From: Allonocardiopsis opalescens
GTDB taxonomy: Bacteria > Actinomycetota > Actinomycetes > Streptosporangiales > Streptosporangiaceae
Direction of reading: 5' to 3'
Length of the DNA: 64,000 nt
Assembly (NCBI RefSeq): GCF_003002095.1
Contig: NZ_PVZC01000006.1
Coordinates: 62,001 to 126,000, forward strand
In this document: positions 33,802-41,618 of the stretch, in pieces
Layout of the letters: the number at the start of each line of letters is the position of its first letter
Numbering within the stretch: the first letter of the stretch is position 1
The notes under the pieces: generated by a model
Databases searched by the model: none
The model's input: only the letters and a program-made list of their open reading frames with translations
Told to the model about the DNA's origin: nothing
Translations under genes and position numbers: made by a program

Positions 33802-34368
33802 TCACATGCCGGGGGCGCCCCACAGCGCCAGCCAGCGCTCCAGCTCCGGCTCGATCGGCAGGTCGGCGGCGACCGAGGCGCGGACCTGGAGTTCGAGCGC
33901 GTTGTCGCGGCGCTGCCCGCCCAGCGGGGCGAAGGGGAAGAAGGTGCCGCGCTTGTAGAGGTAGACCAGGGCCAGGCGCCGCCCGCCGGAGTCGGTGAAG
34001 CCGAACAGCGAGCACAGCAGCTGCGGCCCGAAGCCGGCGCCCTCCAGGGCGGAGTTCACCGCGTGGATGTCGGTGACGAGCGCGTCGAGGCGGTCGGGCG
34101 GCTGGGTGGAGGTGACCCAGGTGTAGCCGTAGTCGTCGCGGGTCTCGTCGATGTCGCCGCCGACCGACTCCAGCAGGCCGGTGACCTCGTCGGCCACCGA
34201 GCTGAAGGCCTGGCCCTCGACGGCGCGGAAGCAGACCGAGCCGGTGCCGGCGGGGGTGAAGCCCGCGGACGCCTGGAGGGTGACGGCCGCGCTCGGCAGC
34301 GCGAACAGGCGGTCGAGGTTCGGCTGGACCTGCTTGGAGCGGCCGAACAGCGCGTCGAGGAATCCCAT
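33802..34368 (-). CDS. pspAB: PspA-associated protein PspAB
   Basis: A 188-residue cytoplasmic protein matching the actinobacterial PspAB family (opening MGFLDALFGRSKQ, then LDRLFALPSAAVTLQA, GSVCFRAVEGQAF and LVYLYKRGTFFPFAP). Family knowledge: PspAB genes occur beside pspA, pspAA and htpX in actinobacteria; the biochemical role is unknown but the context is membrane stress. Here it lies 4-7 kb from htpX-pspAA-pspA, separated by a secreted protein gene and two membrane-PH genes. ATG start with a weak ribosome-binding site; the GTG one codon before is an alternative. No membrane span is visible. Confidence 0.85.
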   Translation of the reverse strand: MGFLDALFGRSKQVQPNLDRLFALPSAAVTLQASAGFTPAGTGSVCFRAVEGQAFSSVADEVTGLLESVGGDIDETRDDYGYTWVTSTQPPDRLDALVTDIHAVNSALEGAGFGPQLLCSLFGFTDSGGRRLALVYLYKRGTFFPFAPLGGQRRDNALELQVRASVAADLPIEPELERWLALWGAPGM

Positions 34369-34467
34369 CACCCCATTGTGCCCGGTACGGCATGGCGCGG
34401 GCCGGGCGGCGCGGGAGAAGATCGTCGGATGCGCCGGGAGGCGTCTCCCCCGACACGAGGAGGAACC

Positions 34468-35847
34468 ATGGGAGCTCATCGGTGGCGGACCGCCGCGGCG
34501 GCCTCGGCCGCGCTGCTGGCGGCGACCGCCCTCGCGGGCCAGGCGGGCGCCGACACGCGGGGCGCGCCCGCGGCCGCCGCCCCGGCGGCCCAGGACCGGC
34601 CGGCGCCCGACGGCTGGGAGCTGGTGCACGCCGAGGGCTTCGAGCGGCTGCGCCCGGTCGGCGACACCGGCTGGCGCCCGGACCGCGACGGCCCCGGCAG
34701 CCCCTACGACGTCGACGGCTACGACAACGACGGCGAGTACTTCCGCACCATCGGCGGCGCCGACTTCGACCGGCAGCTGGCCACCACGGACCTGTACCGG
34801 CGCTCCTTCGCCTTCGGCGAGGACGGCTGGCTGACCGCAGAGCTGGCCGCCCGCGACACCGACGGCGACGGCCTCGCCGACGAGTCGCCCAGCCTGACCA
34901 GGGACCGGCTGCCCGGCGCCGGCCCCGTCGCGCACCTGGAGTCGCCGCACCACGGCGCGGTGGTGGTGCGCGCCACCGAGGAGCTGCCGGCGGAGTACCG
35001 GGTGGAGGTCACCCTGCGCACCATCGACTTCGGCGGGCAGCGCGGCGGCAGCTGGGACTACGACGGACTGGTGAACGGCTACCGGCCCACCGGCTGCTCC
35101 ACCAACTTCCCGTGGGCCGCCTCGGGCGACTTCTCGCGGCCCGAGTGCGAGTGGTTCGACGTCACCCGGGACGCCAACGGCTTCTACTACCTCGGGATCA
35201 TGGACTACGCCAGACCCGCGCCGCACAACAACGTTTTCATCCACACCCACCGCAAGGTGGTGATGGACGGCTACAACCGCTACCGCTACACCGGCAGCGG
35301 CCTGCGCTACTGCGACACGGCGACCGGGCAGTACCGGCCCTACGAGTGGGGCAGCGGCAACGGCGTCAACATGCTCTTCATGACCGACGACCGCCGCTAC
35401 GGCAACCAGCCCGGCACCGAGTACGTGATGGAGAGCGAGTGCGGCACCGCCGTGGGCGGCGGCATCGTCAGCCAGGCCGACCTGATGCCGGAGTTGATGC
35501 CCGAGCAGAGCTACCGCTTCGCGATCGAGCGGCGCGCGGGAAGCTACGTGCTGGAGGTGACGGGCACCTTCCGCCACGTCGGCGAGCGGACCCTGCGCTA
35601 CGAGCGCGCCTTCGACGAGGACGGCCTGCCGATCTACCACTACAACCAGAACGCGGAGGAGTACGACGGCGCCCACGACGCCACCTGGACCTACCCCTCG
35701 CCCAACGGCACCTACACCCACGAGGGCGTCTGGCCGGCCGGTTCGGCCTACCCGGACAACTTCCTGATCGGCCAGCCGCACATGAACTTCTACGAGGGCG
35801 ACGCCCGGATCGACGACATCCGGCTGTACGTGCCGGCCGGCTCCTGA
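34468..35847 (+). CDS. Secreted protein of unknown function
   Basis: A 459-residue exported protein. The signal peptide (about 1-29, cleavage after AGA) is followed by a 20-residue Ala/Pro linker. The mature part is rich in Tyr, Trp and Asp, with a calcium-binding-like DTDGDGLADESP and alternating beta-strand patterns. Repeated motifs (DYDGLVNGYRPTGC, FYYLGIMDYARP, NVFIHTHRKVVMDGYNRYRY, HMNFYEGDARIDDIRLYVP) suggest a concanavalin-A-like beta-sandwich as in family 16 glycanases. I see no clear catalytic ExDxE motif, so lectin-like or unknown activity is safer. Four Cys may form disulfides. AGGAGG precedes the ATG. It is plus-strand within a block of minus-strand Psp genes. Confidence 0.75.
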   Translation: MGAHRWRTAAAASAALLAATALAGQAGADTRGAPAAAAPAAQDRPAPDGWELVHAEGFERLRPVGDTGWRPDRDGPGSPYDVDGYDNDGEYFRTIGGADFDRQLATTDLYRRSFAFGEDGWLTAELAARDTDGDGLADESPSLTRDRLPGAGPVAHLESPHHGAVVVRATEELPAEYRVEVTLRTIDFGGQRGGSWDYDGLVNGYRPTGCSTNFPWAASGDFSRPECEWFDVTRDANGFYYLGIMDYARPAPHNNVFIHTHRKVVMDGYNRYRYTGSGLRYCDTATGQYRPYEWGSGNGVNMLFMTDDRRYGNQPGTEYVMESECGTAVGGGIVSQADLMPELMPEQSYRFAIERRAGSYVLEVTGTFRHVGERTLRYERAFDEDGLPIYHYNQNAEEYDGAHDATWTYPSPNGTYTHEGVWPAGSAYPDNFLIGQPHMNFYEGDARIDDIRLYVPAGS

Positions 35848-35874
35848 CGGCGCCGCGCGTCCGGCCCGGCGGGC

Positions 35875-36465
35875 TCAGCCCTCGCGCACGAGCTCCGGCC
35901 GGGCGGCGCGCAGCGCCTGGAGCAGCGCCGGCTGCCGGGTGCGGCCCGGCGCGATCCTGATCCTGGTCAGCGGTGCCGCCGGCGCGTCCGGCGGCACCGC
36001 CGCCTCTCGGTGCGCGCGCACCCGCGCCCAGGTCGGGGTCCGGCCCGTCCAGCCGGGGGTGCGCAGGTACACGTCCACCACCAGGTCGGTGAGGCCGCCC
36101 TTGGTGCTGAGGCTCTCGAAGGTGACGGGCGCGGCCTCGCGGATCCGGGCGATCTCGTCCCAGGGCAGGTGCGCGGCGCGGCCCGCGAACCACAGCGCGC
36201 GCTCCTGCACGAGGGAGACGCCCTCCTGGTGCACCGAGATCCCCTGGCGGGTGGTCAGGCGCGGCAGCACCTGGACCAGCCGGGCGACCGCGACCGCGCA
36301 GAGCAGGGTCAGTACCGAGGGGCCGAGCGCCACCGCCGGGCCGCCGTCGAAGACCCCCCTGGTGAACATGATCAGCATCACCGCCAGGTATCCGGCGCTC
36401 GCGAACAGGGCGACGGACCAGTCGACCAGCCTGCGCCGGCCGAGGTCGATCCACCGGTGAGCCAT
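35875..36465 (-). CDS. Membrane protein with one TM-plus-PH-like module
   Basis: A 196-residue protein. WIDLGRRRLVDW opens the module; two transmembrane helices follow (about 17-37 and 48-68), then a bacterial PH-like beta domain (RQGISVHQEGVSLVQERALWFAGRAAHLPWDEIARI..DLVVDVYLRTPGW..TRIRIAPG) ending in a helix RQPALLQALRAARPELV. It is about 60% identical by eye to the third module of the next gene upstream, from which it probably arose by duplication. ATG with GGAGGAG upstream, 56 bp after that gene, so likely one operon. Function unknown; the Psp neighbourhood suggests an envelope role. Confidence 0.8.
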   Translation of the reverse strand: MAHRWIDLGRRRLVDWSVALFASAGYLAVMLIMFTRGVFDGGPAVALGPSVLTLLCAVAVARLVQVLPRLTTRQGISVHQEGVSLVQERALWFAGRAAHLPWDEIARIREAAPVTFESLSTKGGLTDLVVDVYLRTPGWTGRTPTWARVRAHREAAVPPDAPAAPLTRIRIAPGRTRQPALLQALRAARPELVREG

Positions 36466-36521
36466 CGTCTCCTCCTGCGGGGTATGGGGCCGGTCCGAGC
36501 CGGCGGGACGGGTGCGGGCGC

Positions 36522-38492
36522 TCAGCCGCCCTGGAGCAGCTCCGGGCGGGCGGCGCGCAGCGCCTGGACCAGCGCGGGCTGCCGGTGATGGCCCGGCGCG
36601 ATCCTGATCCTGGTCAGCGGTGCCGCGGGCGTGGCCGGCGGCACCTCCGCCTCGTGCGGGTGCACCCGGGCCCAGGTGGGCACGGGCCCGGCCCGGCCGG
36701 GGGTGCGCAGGAACACGTCGACCACCAGGTCGCTGCCGCGCGCCCGGTCGAACAGGCTGTCCAGGGTGACGGCGGTCCGCTCGCGGACCGCGGCGATCTC
36801 GTCCCAGCGCAGGTGCGCGACGCGGCCGGGGAACCACAGCGACGGCTCCTGGACGAGCGTGACACCGGCCGCGTGCACCGAGACCCCCTGCCGGGTGAAC
36901 AGCCGCGGGGCCACCTGGACCAGGCGGGCGACCACGGCCGCGCACAGCAGCACCATGGCCACCGGGCCGGCCCAGACCGCGGGGTCGGGCTCCAGGGCGA
37001 GCAGCGCGGTCACGGCGACGATGTAGGCGAGCGGGACGAGCAGGGCGACGGTCCACGCGCCCAGGCGCCGCCGGCCGAGATCGACCCACTGCGCCAGTCC
37101 TGCCGGCACGGAGCCGCCGTCCGGAGCCGGCGGATCGAACAGGTCGGGCCGGGCGCCGCGCAGCATCCGCTCCAGCCGCCGCTGCTCCACCGGGGCGCGC
37201 AGGCCGAGGACGACCCGGGGCAGCGAGACGGCGCGGTCGCGGCGCGGCTCGCCCGCGGGCACGAACACCGCCCAGCCGGGGAGGCGCGGTTCCTGCGGCG
37301 CCTGCCGCAGGAACAGCTCGATGTGGTCGTCGAGGCCGTCGGAGCGCCCGCTCGGCACGATGGCCCGGACGTCGGTCCACGGGATGTGGGCGGTGTGGCC
37401 GCGGCTCCACCACAGCGGGCGCCGCACCAGGTCGATGCCGCGCTCGGTCAGTTCGATCGCCTGCCGCGCCCACAGGCGCGGGACGTAGGCGACCGGGACC
37501 AGCAGCGCGGCCAGGGCGGCGGCGCCCAGGCCCCACAGAACGGCCGGACCGCCCGCGGGGGTGGTGCCGTCGCCGAACGCGGCCAGGAGCACGAACCCGA
37601 CGTAGCCGAAGGAGGCCGTGACCGACACGGCGACCACGCAGTAGGCCACCCACCGGGCGATCCCGGCCCGGCGCAGCTCCAGCCGGCCGAGCATGCCGTC
37701 GGCCGCCCAGGGGGACTCCGCGCCCCAGGACGGCGGCGGGCCTGGCGGCGGTGCTGGGTCCGGCGGCGGTGCGGCGTGCGCGGCCGGCGCCGGTGCGGCC
37801 CGGTCCCGGGCCGCGTCGGTGAGCAGGTCGGGCCGGACCGCGCCGATCGCGCCCAGCAGCCGGCCGTGCTCGCCGCCCGGGGTGGTGACCACCACCCGGG
37901 AGTGACCGCCGCGCGGTACGCCGTCGGGCCCCTCCTCGTGCGGCGCCGCCCGTACCGCCCAGGCCGGGAGCTTCACCCTGGGCGGCTCGCGCTCCAGGTG
38001 CACCACGAGCATGTACGACCCCGCCGGGACGCCCGGCCGCCGCCGGTCGGCGGCGCGCGACTCCACCGCGCGCACCTGCTCCCACGGCAGGTGCAGCACC
38101 CGGCGGCGCGTCCACCAGCGCGCCTCCTCCAGCAGGGTGAGGCCCCCGCGGCCGGCGGCGACGCCCTGCCGGGCGAGCGTGCGCGGCGCCCAGACGATGA
38201 TGAGGCCGGCCACGGAGAGGCCGGCCAGCAGGAACATGCCGCTGAACAGCAGTACGAGGACGAGCAGGGTCGCGTTCGACTCGCCGAAGCCGTCCTCGCG
38301 GACGCCCGCGACCGCGCCCGCCGGGTGCAGTACCAGGAAGGCGGTCAGCACGCCGGAGACGGCGATGATGCCGGTGATGTTGCGGACGCCGAGGATCCAG
38401 CCGGTACGGAAGACCCGGCGCAGGTCCACCCACTCCGCCGGACCGGCGCCGGGCGGGTCCTGGGGGGCGGCCGGGAGGGCGTCGGGGGGCAT
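36522..38492 (-). CDS. Membrane protein with three tandem TM-plus-PH-like modules
   Basis: A 656-residue protein built from three copies (about 20-225, 270-465 and 466-656) of one unit: a WVDLRR-type amphipathic start, two transmembrane helices, a (T/A)RQGV strand, a PH-like beta domain with LHLPWEQVRAV / AHIPWTDVRAI / AHLRWDEIAAV, and a closing helix ending in ARPDLL, ARPDLF or ARPELL. Spacers are Pro/Ala-rich. Copy 3 resembles the next gene most; copies 1 and 2 have diverged. The start is uncertain: the ATG giving MPPDALPAAP is used, and a GTG 16 codons upstream is possible. Six membrane spans in total. No named family recalled. Confidence 0.75.
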   Translation of the reverse strand: MPPDALPAAPQDPPGAGPAEWVDLRRVFRTGWILGVRNITGIIAVSGVLTAFLVLHPAGAVAGVREDGFGESNATLLVLVLLFSGMFLLAGLSVAGLIIVWAPRTLARQGVAAGRGGLTLLEEARWWTRRRVLHLPWEQVRAVESRAADRRRPGVPAGSYMLVVHLEREPPRVKLPAWAVRAAPHEEGPDGVPRGGHSRVVVTTPGGEHGRLLGAIGAVRPDLLTDAARDRAAPAPAAHAAPPPDPAPPPGPPPSWGAESPWAADGMLGRLELRRAGIARWVAYCVVAVSVTASFGYVGFVLLAAFGDGTTPAGGPAVLWGLGAAALAALLVPVAYVPRLWARQAIELTERGIDLVRRPLWWSRGHTAHIPWTDVRAIVPSGRSDGLDDHIELFLRQAPQEPRLPGWAVFVPAGEPRRDRAVSLPRVVLGLRAPVEQRRLERMLRGARPDLFDPPAPDGGSVPAGLAQWVDLGRRRLGAWTVALLVPLAYIVAVTALLALEPDPAVWAGPVAMVLLCAAVVARLVQVAPRLFTRQGVSVHAAGVTLVQEPSLWFPGRVAHLRWDEIAAVRERTAVTLDSLFDRARGSDLVVDVFLRTPGRAGPVPTWARVHPHEAEVPPATPAAPLTRIRIAPGHHRQPALVQALRAARPELLQGG

Positions 38493-38578
38493 GGCAGGCA
38501 ATTGAAGCAGGTGGCCCGCGCTTTTCCCGCGTCGTGGCACGAAGCGGACAGGCGGGCGGGCCCGCGGCCGCCCCGGCG

Positions 38579-39505
38579 CTAGGCGCCGCGGCCGAGGTCG
38601 GCGGAGATGCGGGCCAGCTGCTCCAGCCGCTGCTCCAGCGGCGGGTGGGTGGCGAAGAGCTGCGCCAGGCTGATGCCGCGGCGCTTGGCGAAGGCGGGCA
38701 CCAGGAAGAAGGCGTTGATCGGCTCCGCCTTGCGGAGGTCGCCGGTGGGGATCCGCCCCATCTCGCCGCTGATCTTGGTCAGCGCGCTGGCCAGGGCGGA
38801 GGGGCGGCCGGTGAGCTGCGCGGCGCCCCGGTCGGCGGCCAGCTCGCGGTAGCGGGAGAGCACCCGGATGAGCAGGAAGCTGACCGCGTACACGATCGCG
38901 CTGACCAGGATCACGGCCAGGCCGAGCAGGGCGCCGCCGTTGTTGTTATTGCCGCGCCCGCCGACGAAGGCGAACTGCAGCGCGAAGCGGCTGACGAAGC
39001 CGGCCAGGATGCCCAGGGTGGAGGCGATGGTCATCACCGCCACGTCGCGGTGCGCGACATGGGACAGCTCGTGCGCGAGCACGGCCTCCAGTTCGGCGGG
39101 GTCGCGCTCGGGCTCCAGCCTGCGCAGCAGGCCGGTGGTGACGCAGACCAGCGCCTTCTTGCGGCTGTGGCCGGTGGCGAAGGCGTTGGGCATGTCGGAG
39201 TGGGCGATCGCGACCTTCGGCTTGGGCATGTCGGCCATGGCGCACAGCCGGTCGACCACGCCGTGCAGGGCCGGCGCCTCCTCCGGCGAGACGACCCTGG
39301 CGTTCATCGAGTACAGCGCCATGCGCTCGGAGCCGAAGAACTGGAAGAGGAAGAAGCCCACGACGACGAGCAGGATGAGCCACCACTGGACCCCCGCCGC
39401 CACCATCGCCGCGATGAAGACCACGTAGACCAGTCCCAGCAGGAACATGGTGGTCAGCATCCGGTTGGTGAGCCCCCGGTCCGCGGCGAACCGCGTCCGC
39501 GCCAT
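38579..39505 (-). CDS. htpX: Zinc metalloprotease HtpX
   Basis: A 308-residue M48 membrane protease that degrades misfolded membrane proteins. Two N-terminal helices (about 16-58) precede the catalytic motif HELSH at residues 145-149. Two further helices (about 157-180 and 190-215) and the third zinc ligand region RELAADRGAA follow. An asparagine run, encoded by an A+T-richer stretch, sits in the loop between them. ATG 39505 fits the spacing to AGGGGG better than the ATG two codons upstream. It is downstream of pspA-pspAA and upstream of the membrane-PH genes, in line with a joint membrane-stress function. Confidence 0.94.
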   Translation of the reverse strand: MARTRFAADRGLTNRMLTTMFLLGLVYVVFIAAMVAAGVQWWLILLVVVGFFLFQFFGSERMALYSMNARVVSPEEAPALHGVVDRLCAMADMPKPKVAIAHSDMPNAFATGHSRKKALVCVTTGLLRRLEPERDPAELEAVLAHELSHVAHRDVAVMTIASTLGILAGFVSRFALQFAFVGGRGNNNNGGALLGLAVILVSAIVYAVSFLLIRVLSRYRELAADRGAAQLTGRPSALASALTKISGEMGRIPTGDLRKAEPINAFFLVPAFAKRRGISLAQLFATHPPLEQRLEQLARISADLGRGA

Positions 39506-39642
39506 GCGCATCGCCCCCTGTGCAACGCTGTTATCGCGTCTGCTCGCGGTCGCGGTCCCCCGACTGCGGCCGCGACCGGGTGGCGCGGCCGCGGCGGCGT
39601 CGCCGCCGCGCGCCGGACCACCCGGTGCCGGTCCGTCCCGGG

Positions 39643-39930
39643 TCAGTTCGGGATCAGGCCCTCGCCCTCCTTGTCGGACAGGATCGTGCGCACGTCGTCG
39701 ATGCTGGCGTCGGCGGGCGGCAGGATCAGGTCCGAGGGGTGCAGTTCGTCGTCGGGCACCGGGGCGCTGCCGGTGCGCACGGCGTCCAGCAGGTCGTGCA
39801 GCGTCTGCCGGAAGGCGCCCTCGTCGCCGGCGTTGGTCGCCTCCTCCAGGCGCGCGTCCAGCTCGTTGAGCCGGCCGAGCTCCGAGAGGTCGAGGCGGAA
39901 CTGGCCCTCACCCAGGATGCGGACGATCAT
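39643..39930 (-). CDS. pspAA: PspA-associated protein PspAA
   Basis: A 95-residue small soluble protein typical of actinobacterial pspA operons: MIVRILGEGQFRLDLSELGRLNELDARLEEA..GDEGAFRQTLHDLLDAVR..LHPSDLILPPADASIDDVRTIL. Family knowledge: PspAA is defined by its tight linkage to pspA; its function is unknown. The ATG overlaps the pspA stop by 4 bp (ATGA) and has GGGGGAGG upstream, so translation is coupled. HtpX follows 137 bp downstream. Confidence 0.9.
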   Translation of the reverse strand: MIVRILGEGQFRLDLSELGRLNELDARLEEATNAGDEGAFRQTLHDLLDAVRTGSAPVPDDELHPSDLILPPADASIDDVRTILSDKEGEGLIPN

Positions 39931-40718
39931 GCGCCCTCCCCCGGCTGCCGCTGCACCTGCTGCGACTGCGACTGGCCGCCCGTGCCGTTGCCCCCCTCGA
40001 TGGCGGGGGTGGAGGGGGCCTGGCCCAGCTCGGCCTTCATCCGCTCCAGCTCCAGGTCGACGCCGCTGGTGGCGCCGATCCGGTCCAGCTCGGCCTGGAT
40101 GTCGTCCCGCTGGGTGCCGGTGACGTCGTCGAGCGCGCCCGAGGCGAGCAGTTCGTCGATGGCGCCGGCGCGGGCCTGCATCGTGGCGGTCTTGTCCTCG
40201 GCCCGCTGGATCGCCATGCCGACGTCGTCCATCTCCTCGGAGATGCCGGAGAAGGCCTCGGTGATGCGGGTCTGGGCCTCGGCCGCGGTGTAGGTGGCCT
40301 TGATCGTCTCCTTGCGGGTGCGGAAGGAGTCGACCTTGGCCTGCAGGCGCTGCGAGGCGGTGGTGAGCTTCTCCTCCTCGCCCTGGAGGGACTCCAGCTG
40401 CACGCGCAGGTCGCCGATCTGGCTCTGCAGCCCGGCCCGGCGGGTCAGCGCCTCGCGGGCGAGGTCCTCGCGGCCCGCGCTCAGCGCCTGCTTGCCCTGG
40501 TTCTCCAGCCGGGTGGACTGCTGCGCCAGCTGCTGGATCTGCAACTCGACCCGCTTGCGGGAGGTGGCGACGTCGGCGACGCCCCTGCGCACCTTCTGCA
40601 GCAGCTCCAGCTGCTTCTGGTACGAGTAGTCGAGGGTTTCGCGAGGGTCCTCGGCCGCGTCCAGGGCCTTGTTGGCCTTGGTCTTGAAAAGCATGGAAAG
40701 TCGCTGAAACACGCTCAT
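39927..40718 (-). CDS. pspA: Phage-shock protein A (PspA/IM30/ESCRT-III family)
   Basis: A 263-residue, almost wholly helical peripheral membrane protein that polymerises on stressed membranes and protects the proton-motive force. The amphipathic N-terminal helix MSVFQRLSMLFKTKANKALD and the following DPRETLDYSYQKQLELLQKVRRGVADVATSRKR are diagnostic. Coiled-coil segments run to about residue 230, followed by a Gly/Gln/Ser-rich tail. It heads pspA-pspAA (4-bp overlap). A TAGGCT -10 candidate lies near 40828-40833, leaving a ~100-nt leader. No PspBC or LiaFSR genes are in view. Confidence 0.95.
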   Translation of the reverse strand: MSVFQRLSMLFKTKANKALDAAEDPRETLDYSYQKQLELLQKVRRGVADVATSRKRVELQIQQLAQQSTRLENQGKQALSAGREDLAREALTRRAGLQSQIGDLRVQLESLQGEEEKLTTASQRLQAKVDSFRTRKETIKATYTAAEAQTRITEAFSGISEEMDDVGMAIQRAEDKTATMQARAGAIDELLASGALDDVTGTQRDDIQAELDRIGATSGVDLELERMKAELGQAPSTPAIEGGNGTGGQSQSQQVQRQPGEGA

Positions 40719-40880
40719 AGGCGTGGCCGTCCCCTTCGTGATCCGTACGAGCAGTTCCCCGGTGGCGATTCGGACCCTGACGGCCCCGAAACGCTGCGGC
40801 AGCCCCTAGCAAACATCCGAATTACCAGCCTACGCGTTAACGTGCGAGATCGTCACGAAGTTCGCGCCCGGCGGTCCCGG

Positions 40881-40886
40881 TAGGGT
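40881..40886 (+). promoter_or_regulatory. -10 element of the DUF3043 gene (leaderless)
   Basis: TAGGGT (TANNNT type) ends 6 nt before the GTG at 40893, which lacks a Shine-Dalgarno. Transcription would begin at or within one base of the start codon. Confidence 0.55.
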
Positions 40887-40892
40887 GGGACC

Positions 40893-41474
40893 GTGTTCCG
40901 ACGCCGTACCCCTGCCGAGTCCGCCCCGGCCGCGGACCGGGATGAGTCCCCCTCCGCGCCCCGGGGAGTGACCCCGCCCAAGGACAAGCCGACCCCGAAG
41001 CGGCGCGACTCCGCACGTGAGCGGCGCCACTACGCCGCGCCGCGCACCCGCAAGGAAGCCTACCGCCGGATGCGCGACGACGACCGGCGCAAGCGGCTGT
41101 CGTCCACCCGCGACGACATGCTCGAACGCGACCGCGGCCCGGTGCGCGCGTTCGCGCGGGACTACGTCGACTCCCGCCGCTCCTTCGGCGAGTACTTCCT
41201 GTTCCTGTCGCTGGCGATCGTCGTGCTGCTGATGATCCCGGGGGCGAGCGAGACCGTCACCACCTTCGTCTGGCCGGTCATGATGGTCGCCGTGGTCTTC
41301 GAGGCCATGCTGGTCTCCGGGCGGGTCAAGCGCGAGGCCGCGGCCCGCTTCCCCAACGAGAGCCTGCGCGGCCTGAGCTGGTACGTGGCCATGCGCAACC
41401 TCCAGTACCGCAGGCTGCGGCTGCCCAAGCCGCGGGTGAAGCCGGGCGACGCGCTGCCCGACGACTACCGCTGA
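40893..41474 (+). CDS. DUF3043-family membrane protein
   Basis: A 193-residue protein. A basic/Pro-rich N-terminus (KDKPTPKRRDSARERRH..RKEAYRRMRDDDRRKRL) is followed by DRGPVRAFARDYVDSRRSFGEYFLFLS, two adjacent transmembrane helices (about 105-148), and a basic C-terminus ending LPKPRVKPGDALPDDYR. This is the standard pattern of actinobacterial DUF3043. Both ends should be cytoplasmic. It is divergent from pspA, an arrangement I also recall from Streptomyces. Function unknown. GTG start, probably leaderless. Confidence 0.85.
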   Translation: MFRRRTPAESAPAADRDESPSAPRGVTPPKDKPTPKRRDSARERRHYAAPRTRKEAYRRMRDDDRRKRLSSTRDDMLERDRGPVRAFARDYVDSRRSFGEYFLFLSLAIVVLLMIPGASETVTTFVWPVMMVAVVFEAMLVSGRVKREAAARFPNESLRGLSWYVAMRNLQYRRLRLPKPRVKPGDALPDDYR

Positions 41475-41603
41475 CGGCGGCCGCCGCGCCGGTCCGCGGC
41501 TCCGCCGTGTCCGGATCCGGCGCATTGGCCGGAATGTGCCATCTTTCAGTGGGGCGGCTCCGGCCGGGCGCGAGCCCGAGTCGATCTTCCCGGCCGGGAC
41601 GGC

Positions 41604-41609
41604 ATAGAT
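41604..41609 (+). promoter_or_regulatory. -10 element of the aldo-keto reductase gene
   Basis: TAGATT ends 9 nt before the ATG at 41619. No Shine-Dalgarno is visible, so a leaderless or nearly leaderless mRNA is likely. Confidence 0.45.
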
Positions 41610-41618
41610 TTGGTGCCC

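Noticed and set aside
35875-38433. An 852-codon minus-strand frame joining the single-module gene to a frame across the triple-module gene
   Set aside because: The in-frame part upstream of the ATG at 36465 is out of register with the triple-module protein and gives an Arg/Gly-rich translation; the two genes are in different frames.
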